The notes beneath the pieces are model-generated. The model worked only from the letters and a program-made list of their open reading frames with translations, was not told where the DNA came from and did no database searches. DNA of 61,949 nt, from the NCBI GenBank assembly GCA_016711105.1, contig JADJTO010000014.1:1-61949 (forward strand), read 5' to 3'. The position numbers and the translations under genes were made by a program. This DNA is from Micropruina sp. (GTDB lineage Bacteria; Actinomycetota; Actinomycetes; Propionibacteriales; Propionibacteriaceae). Positions 36,512 to 44,187 of this stretch are shown here, piece after piece. Numbering within the stretch: position 1 is the stretch's first letter; each line of letters starts with the position of its first letter.

Positions 36512-37054
36512 TCAGCCCGTGACCCCGGTGGGATAGCCATCGATGGAGGTGGCGTTTCGCTCCCGCTGGTAGGTCGCCAACCCCTCCGGTCCGCGATTCT
36601 CGGCCCACGTGGTCAGCAGATCTCGCTGCTCCACGTAGTCAAAAAGCGGAACCGCGAAGCCGCAGGACGTCTGCACCAGATCGACGGTGAGGTCGAACAC
36701 TTGGCGAGCCCCCGGCAGTGCAGGAAAGAGCGCCACCAGTTCGCTCCAGTCGGCATCCCGGGGCTGAACCATGCGCGCCGCCCCATAGAGCCGCAGAATC
36801 ATCGGCGGGCCCTCGAAGGAGCAGAACATGAGCGTCATCCGGGGGTTCTGCAGCAGATGCGCGGCAGTCTCGTTGCCGCTGCCCGTCCCGTTCAACCACG
36901 CGACCCGATGCGGCGCCAACACGCGCAGGCTGTCCAGTCCCTTCGGGGACAGGTTCACTCGACCCTGCGGCCCGGCGGTGGCGACGAAGAACATCCGCTG
37001 ATCACGGATGAAGCGCTCGAGTTTCGGGGTGAGTTGCGGGAACTGCGTGGCCAT
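36512..37054 (-). CDS. Pyridoxamine 5'-phosphate oxidase-family protein
   Basis: 180 residues from ATG 37054. Split-barrel domain: FIRDQRMFFVATAGPQGRVNLSPKGLDSLRVL, VAWLNGTGSGNETAAHLLQNPRMTLMFCSFEGPPMILRLYG. This is the subgroup often annotated as a putative general-stress FMN protein. Convergent with the preceding paralogue-like gene but only distantly similar to it. Substrate unknown. Confidence 0.85.
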   Translation of the reverse strand: MATQFPQLTPKLERFIRDQRMFFVATAGPQGRVNLSPKGLDSLRVLAPHRVAWLNGTGSGNETAAHLLQNPRMTLMFCSFEGPPMILRLYGAARMVQPRDADWSELVALFPALPGARQVFDLTVDLVQTSCGFAVPLFDYVEQRDLLTTWAENRGPEGLATYQRERNATSIDGYPTGVTG

Positions 37055-37071
37055 CAACCCAGCTTTTCATC

Positions 37072-37295
37072 CCGTGGCGGTCAACTTCACCGCTCTGGAC
37101 GTGCGTCGATGGCCATAGAGCCTCGACGCCGCAGATTTGCCGAGGAATTTCCGGGAACGGGGCTGCCGCGGACGCCGTGGGTCTGGTGCGGCAAGAGGGC
37201 TGGCCTGCCCCGTGGCGGTTGACTTCTGCCCTGTGGACGTGCGTCGAGGGCTATATAGCCTTGATGCACCACATCCACCCACTTTTTTTCGCTCC
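37072..37295. repeat. Intergenic repeat family, cluster B (two copies, reverse orientation)
   Basis: Copies at about 37072-37158 and 37205-37292, each opening with CCCGTGGCGGT and containing GTGCGTCGA, then a TATA-centred dyad (GGCTATATAGCC in the second). Reversed, they align with cluster C: CATCAAGG, CTATA, CTCGACGCACGTCCA, GAAGT and ACCGCCAC are shared. They fill the gap between two genes read away from each other. Confidence 0.75.
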
Positions 37296-37372
37296 TGCCG
37301 GCATTGGCGCCGCCTGCGTCCCCCGATTGGGCCCGTCACGCTGGTGTCGGCGAGTGATCGCTAGGATCAGGC

Positions 37373-38017
37373 ATGCCTTCGCTGACCGAGATCTACCCCC
37401 CTTTCGGGCTGCAGATCACCGCTGGCCCGCTCGAACTGCGCGGCATCGGCGAAGCCGAGGTGCTAGCGCTACTGGCTCTTGCTCAAGGCGGCATTCACGA
37501 CCCGTCCTGGACCCCGTTCGCTTTCCCCTGGACGGACGCCCCTGACGATGAGTTGCCGCTGAACTACCTGCAGTGGTGGTGGCAGAGCATGGCGACCTTC
37601 CGCCGCAACTCCTGGAATCTCGATCTGGCGGTGCTCTGGGAAGGCGAGGTGGTCGGCGTGCAAGGCGTGGCGACGAGAGACTTTCTGGTCACCCGGACCG
37701 GTGAAACCGGCTCCTGGTTAGGGGCGGCACATCAGGGCAAGGGGATCGGAACGGCCATGCGCAGGGCCTTCTGCGCCTTCCTGTTCGACCATCTGGAGTT
37801 CTCCGAAATCACGTCGGCCGCCTTCGCCGATAACGCAGCGTCGCGCGGCGTATCGCGCAAGGTCGGCTACCGCGAGAACGGAGTCCTCCGGCAGGTGCGA
37901 CGCGGCGAAATGGTCGAGTCGATCCGGCTGGTGTTGGCCCCGGCGGACTTCGTGCGCGGGCCGGAGATCACTGTGGTGGGCGCCGGGCCGGCTCGGAAGC
38001 TGATCGGGCTCGATTGA
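37373..38017 (+). CDS. GNAT-family N-acetyltransferase
   Basis: 214 residues. GNAT fold: LDLAVLWEGEVVGVQGVA (beta strands), then acetyl-CoA loop LGAAHQGKGIGTAMRRAFCAFLF and SAAFADNAASRGVSRKVGYRENG. It resembles RimJ/RimL-like acyltransferases that modify proteins or small amines. Its stop codon touches the left copy of the 27-bp repeat that bounds the inserted AbiE module, so it was probably the convergent neighbour of menB before that insertion. Confidence 0.87.
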   Translation: MPSLTEIYPPFGLQITAGPLELRGIGEAEVLALLALAQGGIHDPSWTPFAFPWTDAPDDELPLNYLQWWWQSMATFRRNSWNLDLAVLWEGEVVGVQGVATRDFLVTRTGETGSWLGAAHQGKGIGTAMRRAFCAFLFDHLEFSEITSAAFADNAASRGVSRKVGYRENGVLRQVRRGEMVESIRLVLAPADFVRGPEITVVGAGPARKLIGLD

Positions 38018-38042
38018 TCAGTAGTAATAGGGGAAGCGCGAC
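38016..38042. repeat. Left 27-bp direct repeat of the inserted element
   Basis: Exact copy of 39503-39529, which is the 3' end of menB (codons for the terminal SRFPYYY and stop). It begins at the GNAT stop codon and includes GTAGTAATAGGGGAAGCG. It marks one end of a segment of about 1.49 kb. Confidence 0.85.
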
Positions 38043-38082
38043 ACGCTCAGCGGCCGCTGACAGTCTCTGAATCCGGCACCTA

Positions 38083-38886
38083 CTAGGCGCCGGCGGCCGC
38101 GATCCGCTGGATGAAGGCGTTGGCCCACTGGACAGCATCATCGACGGTCGTCAGTGCGTCGATGTCCTCACCTGCGGCCCGGTAGAGCGTGGGCCAACCG
38201 CGGCCTGCCTCGATTGTTGGCGGCCACGCGCTGCGGCACTCGGGGGGGCCGCGCGCACGGACCACCCCCAGGCCGGGGGGCGGCCGGCCGTTCCGCTTGG
38301 GTTGGCTTTTGCCCGGCGCCCCCCCCCCCCCGCCCGCCCCCCCCGGGGGGGGGGGTTTTTTGGGCCTTCGGGGGGGGGGCCGCGCCCCCCCCCCCCCTCC
38401 GCGGCGGGGGCCCCCCCCCCCCCCCCCCCGCCCCCGCCCCCGCCCCCCCTCCCCCTCCCCCTCCTCCCCCCTCGCCTTTTTCCTTTTTTTGCCCCCCCTC
38501 GCCCCTCCCCCCCCCCCCCCTTCCCCTTTTTTTTTTTTTTTCCCCCCCCCCTCCCCCCCCCCCCCCCGCGGCCCGGCGGGTTTCCCGGGGGCGGCCTTTT
38601 TTTCGTGCCGGGGCTTCGGGCCCCGCCCCCGGGGGGGGGCCCCCCCCCGCCGGGGCCGCCTCCCGGCCCCCGCGGGCCCCCCGGGGCCCCGCGCCCTCCC
38701 GGGGGGCGCGGGGCCCCCGGCCCGGCGGCCCGGCCTGCCCCCGCCGGCCCGCTGGCCCCCGCGGGCCCCCGCCTGGGCCGGGCGGGCCCCCCGCGCGGGG
38801 GCCCCGCCGGGGGGGGCCCCCCCCGGGGGCCCCCCGGCGCGCTGGTCCAACGACCGCACGCTGTTCGGAACGTCGGCGTAGCTCAC
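38083..38886 (-). CDS. AbiEii/AbiGii-type nucleotidyltransferase toxin, middle unreadable
   Basis: Starts at GTG 38886, overlapping the AbiEi stop by four bases; the first 17 residues (VSYADVPNSVRSLDQRA) and the last 55 (PTIEAGRGWPTLYRAAGEDIDALTTVDDAVQWANAFIQRI) read as a normal protein. The end resembles the tail of AbiEii-like toxins, which belong to the nucleotidyltransferase superfamily. Between about 38237 and 38860 the sequence collapses into runs of C, G and T and encodes only Gly/Pro/Arg, so no catalytic residue can be checked. Identification rests on position after the AbiEi-like antitoxin plus the two ends. Confidence 0.5.
   Translation of the reverse strand: MSYADVPNSVRSLDQRAGGPPGGAPPGGAPARGARPAQAGARGGQRAGGGRPGRRAGGPAPPGRARGPGGPAGAGRRPRRGGAPPRGRGPKPRHEKKAAPGKPAGPRGGGGEGGGKKKKKGEGGGGGGARGGKKRKKARGEEGEGEGGRGRGRGGGGGGPRRGGGGGARPPPRRPKKPPPPGGAGGGGGAPGKSQPKRNGRPPPGLGVVRARGPPECRSAWPPTIEAGRGWPTLYRAAGEDIDALTTVDDAVQWANAFIQRIAAAGA
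38271..38848. other. 578-base tract without adenine; probable sequence artefact
   Basis: No A occurs from 38271 to 38848, while C, G and T form runs of up to about 20. Base composition is normal on both sides within a few bases. It lies inside the toxin reading frame. It looks like a low-quality read accepted into the assembly. Confidence 0.85.
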
Positions 38887-39425
38887 GAGCGGAGCTCCTT
38901 CCTTAGCCGCTGCCACTCCTTGGTGGTCACAAGGCCTTCCTTCCGGGCCTGTTCGACGGCGTCCCTCAGGCGGCTGCGCTCGATGCGTCCGCGGCATTCA
39001 AGGATCGCGTCAGCGACGGTCTGCGACGCCAGACCTTCGTAGCGCGTCGTCACAACGTCGTCCTTCACCAGCGTGAGTTCAATGAACGGGGGCAGCTTCG
39101 GGCGCGTCCGCTTTCGCACCGCCACCTGGACCCGTCGTGGATTCACATCTGCCAGCCCGAACAGCGCAAGCACCGAGTCACCGTGGAGGTGAGCCCCATC
39201 CCCTGCACGCAGGAGCGCCTCAGCGAACTGATCGATTGCGGTGGTGGGTGCGTCCGGCACCCGGTAGAGCCCGTAGGCGACGTTCTCCAGGCCTCCACGC
39301 GCGGCCAGCTTGGGTAGCTCACTCGCCGGCACGCCAGCCTCGGCCGCCTGCTTGGTGGTCACGTAGCCGTACTGATCGAGCGCAATCTCGCGCACGATGT
39401 CCCGGTACGTCACCTTGGCAGCCAT
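38883..39425 (-). CDS. AbiEi-type antitoxin/transcriptional regulator
   Basis: 180 residues from ATG 39425. The N-terminal winged-helix is typical of AbiEi antitoxins: DIVREIALDQYGYVTTKQAAEAGVPASELPKLAARGGLENVAYGLYRV; then HLHGDSVLALFGLADVNPRRVQVAV, RRTRPKLPPFIELTL, VTTRYEGLASQTVADAILE. AbiEi proteins repress their own operon and neutralise the AbiEii nucleotidyltransferase. Here the start codon lies inside a long palindrome (39425-39460), and the toxin start overlaps the stop. Carried on the segment inserted at menB. Confidence 0.85.
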   Translation of the reverse strand: MAAKVTYRDIVREIALDQYGYVTTKQAAEAGVPASELPKLAARGGLENVAYGLYRVPDAPTTAIDQFAEALLRAGDGAHLHGDSVLALFGLADVNPRRVQVAVRKRTRPKLPPFIELTLVKDDVVTTRYEGLASQTVADAILECRGRIERSRLRDAVEQARKEGLVTTKEWQRLRKELRS

Positions 39426-39460
39426 GTCACAACTATACCGAAAGTGGTAGTGTTGTGACA
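39425..39460. promoter_or_regulatory. 36-bp palindromic operator of the AbiE module
   Basis: TGTCACAAC (39425-39433) and GTTGTGACA (39452-39460) are perfect inverted arms; extending inward the arms match at 13 of 15 positions around GAAAGT. The left edge overlaps the antitoxin start codon, fitting repression by the AbiEi protein. Confidence 0.65.
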
Positions 39461-39502
39461 CCGTCTACGGCTGCACCAGCACCTGACCTGCGATTTTCGC
39501 CA

Positions 39503-39529
39503 GATCAGTAGTAATAGGGGAAGCGCGAC
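39503..39529. repeat. Right 27-bp direct repeat (3' end of menB)
   Basis: Identical to 38016-38042. It contains the menB stop codon and the last codons, so insertion here leaves menB intact, as with elements that use gene 3' ends as attachment sites. Confidence 0.85.
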
Positions 39530-40401
39530 CAATCCGGCCGCCGCTTCTCCAGGAACGAGTCCCGACCCTCGACCGCCTCGTCCGTCATGTAGGCCAACCG
39601 GGTGGTTTCGCCGGCGAAGACCTGCTGACCGATCAGCCCGTCGTCGATCGCGTTGAAGGCGAACTTGAGCATCCGCTGGGCGGTCGGCGACTTGCCGCAG
39701 ATCTTGGCCGCCCACTCCAGGCCCACCTCCTCCAAGGACGCGTGCGGCACCACCGCGTTCACGGTGCCCATCTCGTAGGCGCGTTGGGCGTCGTAGGTGT
39801 CGCCGAGGAAGAAGATCTCGCGGGCGAACTTCTGCCCGACTTGGCGGGCCAGGTAGGCCGAGCCGAAACCGGCGTCGAAGGAGCCCACATCGGCGTCGGT
39901 CTGCTTGAACCGGGCGTGCTCGGCCGACGCGATGGTCAGGTCGCAGACCACATGCAGCGAGTGGCCGCCGCCGGCCGCCCAGCCGTTGACCAGGGCGATC
40001 ACCACCTTGGGCATGAACCGGATCTGCCGCTGCACCTCGAGAATGTGCAGGCGCCCGAGTTTGGCGGCGTCCGTGGTGTCGGAGGATTCTCCGTCCGCGT
40101 ATTGGTAGCCGGCCCGTCCGCGAATTCGCTGGTCGCCGCCGGAGCAGAACGCCCAGCCGCCGTCCTTCGCTGAGGGCCCGTTGCCGGTCAGCAGCACGCA
40201 GCCCACGTCAGAGGACGTCCGGGCGTGATCCAACGCTGTGGCCAGTTCATCGACCGTGTGCGGACGAAAAGCGTTCCGCACCTCGGGCCGGTTGAAGGCG
40301 ATCCGGACGGCCGGCACCTGCTTGGCTCGGTGGTAGGTGATGTCGGTGAAATCGAAGCCGGGAATCTCGTCCCACTGCTCCGGCTGCCACGGGTTGCTCA
40401 T
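39505..40401 (-). CDS. menB: 1,4-Dihydroxy-2-naphthoyl-CoA synthase MenB
   Basis: Crotonase-fold enzyme that cyclises O-succinylbenzoyl-CoA in menaquinone synthesis; 298 residues from ATG 40401. Typical MenB sequence: FNRPEVRNAFRPHTVDELATALDHARTS, GWAFCSGGDQRIRGRAGYQY, INGWAAGGGHSLHVVCDLTIASAEHARFKQTDADVGSFD and the hallmark C-terminus KRRPDWSRFPYYY. The complete C-terminus survives although an element has inserted beside the stop. Confidence 0.95.
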   Translation of the reverse strand: MSNPWQPEQWDEIPGFDFTDITYHRAKQVPAVRIAFNRPEVRNAFRPHTVDELATALDHARTSSDVGCVLLTGNGPSAKDGGWAFCSGGDQRIRGRAGYQYADGESSDTTDAAKLGRLHILEVQRQIRFMPKVVIALVNGWAAGGGHSLHVVCDLTIASAEHARFKQTDADVGSFDAGFGSAYLARQVGQKFAREIFFLGDTYDAQRAYEMGTVNAVVPHASLEEVGLEWAAKICGKSPTAQRMLKFAFNAIDDGLIGQQVFAGETTRLAYMTDEAVEGRDSFLEKRRPDWSRFPYYY

Positions 40402-40411
40402 GGGCCCCACG

Positions 40412-41157
40412 TTATCCCCGAGGACGGGCGGCGGCGTCCACCTCAGCGCGGATGGCGCGGGCCAGCGCGGGCACATCGGTGAACACGGCGTCGACCCCGA
40501 GGGCGAACATCCGGCGCAGCCGCCCCGGGTGATTGACCACCCAAGGCCTGACCGCCACCTGTTTGCCATGCGCCCGGTTGACCAGCCCGCCGGTCAGCCC
40601 GCGTCGGCTGGGGTGAATGGCGCGGACGCCGAGCGCGAGCGCGTGCGCCAGTGGGCGTAGCTGGGGGCGTCCGTAGACCCAGGCCACCTCCATCTCGGTC
40701 AGCCTGGCCAGCTGGCGCACCGACTCGACACTGAACGAGGACAGCACCACCCGCTCCCCCGGCAACCCCGCCTCGGCGACCGCCTCCAGCACCAGTTCTT
40801 CCAGCCCCGGGTAGTCGACCACGGAGTTCTTCAGCTCGATGTTGACCCGCAGTTGGCTCGGCGCCAGCAACTCCAGCACCTCGGACAACCGCGGCACCCC
40901 GACCCCGGCGAAACCGCGATGCCCGGCTGAGGCGGTCAACTCCGCCAGGTCGTCGGCCGTGAGATCCTGACCCAGCCGTGACCATCGGTGGTCCGCTCCA
41001 GGGTCTCGTCATGGATCACCACGGGTTCGCCGTCAAGGCTCAGCTGGACGTCGAACTCGACCGCCTCGGCACGGGCGGCGATCGCGGCCGCAAACGCCGG
41101 CAGGGTGTTCTCGGGAGCCTCCCGCGGGCAGCCCCGATGGGCCCAAATCTGCGTCAC
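40412..41157 (-). CDS. Glycerophosphodiester phosphodiesterase, one frameshift
   Basis: GDPD TIM-barrel enzyme cleaving glycerophosphodiesters to glycerol-3-phosphate. From GTG 41157 (after GGGAGG): IWAHRGCPREAPENTLPAFAAAI with the catalytic HRG and EN, EAVEFDVQLSLDGEPVVIHDETLERTTDG. A shift near 40970 leads into GHRGFAGVGVPRLSEVLELL, NIELKN and VVLSSFSVESVRQL. Restored length about 248 residues. Cytosolic since no signal is present. Downstream of it lies menB, ten bases away. Confidence 0.83.
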
Positions 41158-41190
41158 AGCCTCCCTGCCTTTCTGTCGGACACTCGGAGT

Positions 41191-42879
41191 ATGGTGCCCA
41201 GAGTGAGCACTCGTGAACCGACCGCCATCGACCAACTCGCCGACGCCTACACGTTGGCACTAGCTGAGCTCGACCCGATCGAGGCTACCTACCTGGGTAT
41301 CAGCGGCTTCGACCACCTGATGACAGACCTCTCCCCCGACGGCCTGGCTGCGCGCAACGACCACCATCGCCGGACGCTGACCGCCCTGGAGTCGACCCCG
41401 CCACGGGATCAGACCGATGTGGTGACGATCGCGGCCATGAAGGAGCGGCTCGGGCTGGAGGTCGAGTTGTTCGACGCCGGCGAGCGCTTCGCAGACCTGA
41501 ACGTGATCGCCTCGCCATTGCAGGGCATTCGCGACGTGTTCGATCTGATGCCGGGCGACACCGAGGAGCAGTGGGGCAACGCCTCGCAACGGCTGAACGG
41601 GGTCGCCGGCTCGGTGCTCGGCTACATCGAGTCGCTGCGGGAAGGCGCCCGTGGGGGGCTGGTGCCGGCGGTGCTGCAGGTCCGCGAGGGGATCACCCAA
41701 GCTGAGGAGTTGGCTGATCCGGCGTCCTCGTTCTTCGTCGAGTACGCCCGGGACGCCAAGATCGGCACCGATGATGTGCCCGCGTCCTTGCGCGCCGATC
41801 TGGAGCGGGGCGCTCTGAGCGCTGCCGCGGCGTACGGAGAGCTCGCCTCCGCCCTGCGGGAGTTGGCGGCCGAGGCCCCGATCGACGACGCCTGCGGTCG
41901 GGAGCGGTACGCGCTGCATTCGCGGTATTTCGTCAGCGCGGCGGTCGACCTGGATGAGACCTACGAGTGGGGCTTGGAAGAGCTGGCTCGGTTGAAGAGC
42001 GAGCAGGAAGACATCGTCCGGCAGATCGCGGGGCCGGGAGCGTCCTTGGCCGAGGCGATCGCCGTCCTCGACGGGGACGCCAGCCGCAAGCTGCACGGCA
42101 CGAAGGCGCTCCAGGAGTGGATGCAGGTCACCGCCGATCAGGCCATCGCAGCGCTCAACAATGTGCACTTCGACATTCCGGGGGCCATCCAGAAGATCGA
42201 ATGCATGATCGCCCCGACCCAGAACGGCGGCATTTACTACACCGGGCCTTCCGATGACTTCTCCCGCCCCGGGCGGATGTGGTGGTCGGTTCCGCCGGGC
42301 GTGACCGAGTTCAACACCTGGCGGGAGAAGACCACCGTCTATCACGAGGGCGTCCCCGGGCATCACCTGCAGATCGGCCAGGCCGTCTACAACCGGGCCG
42401 AGCTGAACATGTGGCGCCGGCTGGTCTGCTGGACGTCCGGTCAGGGCGAAGGCTGGGCCTTGTACGCCGAGCGGCTGATGCAGGAGTTCGGCTTCATGGG
42501 CGACCTGGGCGACCGGTTCGGCCTGATCGACGGGCAGCGGATGCGCGCCACCCGGGTGGTGCTCGACATCGGCGTGCACCTGAAGAAGCAGGCTCCGGCC
42601 GAGTGGGGCGGCGGCATCTGGGACGCGGACAAGGCCTACAACCTGCTCCGCTCGAACGTGAACATGGACGACGCCTTCGTCCGCTTCGAGGTGAAGCGCT
42701 ACCTCGGCTGGCCCGGGCAGGCCCCGTCGTACAAGATCGGCCAGCGTTTGTGGGAGCAGATCCGGGCCGAGGTGGCTGCCGCTCAGGGTGACGCGTTCTC
42801 GCTCAAGGACTTCCACACGAAGGCTTTGAACCTCGGCTCGTTGCCGTTGGACGTGCTGCGCGGCGCCCTGGTCAGCTAG
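41191..42879 (+). CDS. DUF885 family metallopeptidase-like protein
   Basis: 562 residues from ATG 41191. The DUF885 family is a zinc-peptidase-like group; the HExxxH-type motif is visible as H385-E-GVPGHHLQIGQ, followed by WTSGQGEGWALYAERLMQEFG with the third ligand Glu. GGIYYTGPSDDFSRPGRMWWS precedes it. No signal peptide, so cytosolic. Substrate unknown; related proteins are carboxypeptidase-like. Divergent from the GDPD gene with only 33 bases between starts. Confidence 0.88.
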   Translation: MVPRVSTREPTAIDQLADAYTLALAELDPIEATYLGISGFDHLMTDLSPDGLAARNDHHRRTLTALESTPPRDQTDVVTIAAMKERLGLEVELFDAGERFADLNVIASPLQGIRDVFDLMPGDTEEQWGNASQRLNGVAGSVLGYIESLREGARGGLVPAVLQVREGITQAEELADPASSFFVEYARDAKIGTDDVPASLRADLERGALSAAAAYGELASALRELAAEAPIDDACGRERYALHSRYFVSAAVDLDETYEWGLEELARLKSEQEDIVRQIAGPGASLAEAIAVLDGDASRKLHGTKALQEWMQVTADQAIAALNNVHFDIPGAIQKIECMIAPTQNGGIYYTGPSDDFSRPGRMWWSVPPGVTEFNTWREKTTVYHEGVPGHHLQIGQAVYNRAELNMWRRLVCWTSGQGEGWALYAERLMQEFGFMGDLGDRFGLIDGQRMRATRVVLDIGVHLKKQAPAEWGGGIWDADKAYNLLRSNVNMDDAFVRFEVKRYLGWPGQAPSYKIGQRLWEQIRAEVAAAQGDAFSLKDFHTKALNLGSLPLDVLRGALVS

Positions 42880-43796
42880 TCGGCAGGTGGGTGCGCGGCG
42901 ACATCCGCGGGCCACTGCGCGGCCGATGCGCCCCGCTCATCCCGAGCAACGCCTGCACTCGATGCCGATGGGGTCGATAGGCCTCCAGCAGTTCGGCCAG
43001 GCCTGCGTCGTCGACCTCGGCGCCGGTCAGCGTCCAGCCGATGTCCTTGGCCACGTGGTAGTCGCCGAAGCTGACCGCGTCCGGATCGCCGTGGGCACGG
43101 GAGCGCACCTCGGCACTCGTCCAGACCCCGATCCCAGCGATGGACCGTAACCGGGTGTCGGCCACCTCGGGATCGACCAGCAGGGTGCGTTCGAGGGCGT
43201 CGGCGACCCGAGCCACCTGGAGTACAGTGCGGGATCGCGCAGGATCGATGGAGAGCTTCAGCCACTCCCAGGACGGGATCAGCCGGATCGTGTCGGCGCT
43301 CGGCTGAACCCACAAGTGCAAGGCCTCACCTGGGCCGGGTGCCCGTTCGCCGTGTCGATGGACGAGCCGCCGGAACCCGCCGAAGGCCTCCTGCCCGGTG
43401 ACTTTCTGCTCGATGATCGCCGGGACCAGCGCCTCCATCACCAGGCCGCCGCGGCCCAGACGCCAGTGCGGATGGAGTCGCCTGGCCTGCACCACCTCCG
43501 GGTGCAGCGGGGTGAAACCGGACGGGTCGTCGTCGGCCCCCAGCATGGTGGGCAACTTCTCCAGCACCCAGTCGGCACCTGGGCCCCACGCTTCGGCGCG
43601 GATCTCGCCCACGGTGTTCAGCGGGGTCACGACCACGGTTACCGGCCCGGAGCGGGGTGCGCAGGCCGCGCCAATGGCGGCTGGCGTGATCGACCCGATA
43701 GATCGGGTCAGAAGCCCCGCGCCGCCAGTGCTGCCACACTTCACCGACCGGGCACGGCCAGCTCGGGCTCCAGATCCGGACGGCACTCACGCTCAC
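42872..43796 (-). CDS. AlkA-like DNA glycosylase (HhH-GPD), one frameshift
   Basis: Base-excision DNA repair protein of about 308 residues. It begins at GTG 43796 (VSVSAVRIWSPSWPCPVGEVWQHWRRGASDPIYRV); a shift near 43640 joins it to VTVVVTPLNTVGEIRAEAWGPGADWVLEKLP. The HhH-GPD region is ALVPAIIEQKVTGQEAFGGFRRLV, then RLRSIAGIGVWTSAEVRSRAHGDPDAVSFGDYHVAKDIGW, where the hairpin (SIAGIGVWTSAEV) and catalytic Asp (DPDAV / GDYH) sit. Close to actinobacterial 3-methyladenine glycosylases. Convergent with the DUF885 gene, overlapping eight bases. Confidence 0.82.
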
Positions 43797-43817
43797 CGGG
43801 CAACTCTACGGCCGCGC

Positions 43818-44165
43818 TTCCCCGAAAAACTCGGTCAATTCGGAGCATCAAGGCCCTATAGCCCTCAACGCACGCCCAGAGCCGAGAAGTTCACCGCCAC
43901 CAGGCCGCACAGCCACCGCCACCCCGCTCCCGGCCGCTCGCACGCCGGCCTTCCCGGTTAACTTCTCGGTCATTTCCGAGCATCAACGCCCTATACGCCT
44001 CAACACACACCCAGAGCCGTGAAGTTCCCCAGCACCGACCCGGCCACCCCAGCTGCCGCACCCGCACGCAGGCCTTCCCGGTTAACTTCGGTCGATCCGG
44101 AGCATGAACGCCCTATACGCCTCAACACACACCCAGAGCCGAGAAGTTCACGGCCACCGACCCGG
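43818..44165. repeat. Intergenic repeat family, cluster C (three tandem copies)
   Basis: Units at about 43818-43900, 43950-44040 and 44072-44160. Each contains a CGGTC-AATTC-like segment, GAGCATCAA, a TATA-centred dyad (GGCCCTATAGCC in the first, GCCCTATACGCC in the others), TCAAC-CACGCCCAGAGCCG and GAAGTTC. An outer stem AACTTCTCGG / CCGxGAAGTT is clearest in the second copy. They fill the space between divergent glycosylase and ligase genes, and the last ends 28 bases before the ligase start. Confidence 0.8.
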
Positions 44166-44187
44166 CTGCTTCGGGCAGACTGCTCCC

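Noticed and set aside
38271..38848. A G-quadruplex or triplex-forming regulatory tract
   Set aside because: It interrupts a coding frame, lacks A completely and has abrupt edges; an artefact explains it better.
38083..38997. A 304-residue Gly/Arg/Pro-rich collagen-like protein on the minus strand
   Set aside because: The composition comes wholly from the adenine-free tract; both ends of the frame read as the AbiEi tail and an AbiEii-like protein.
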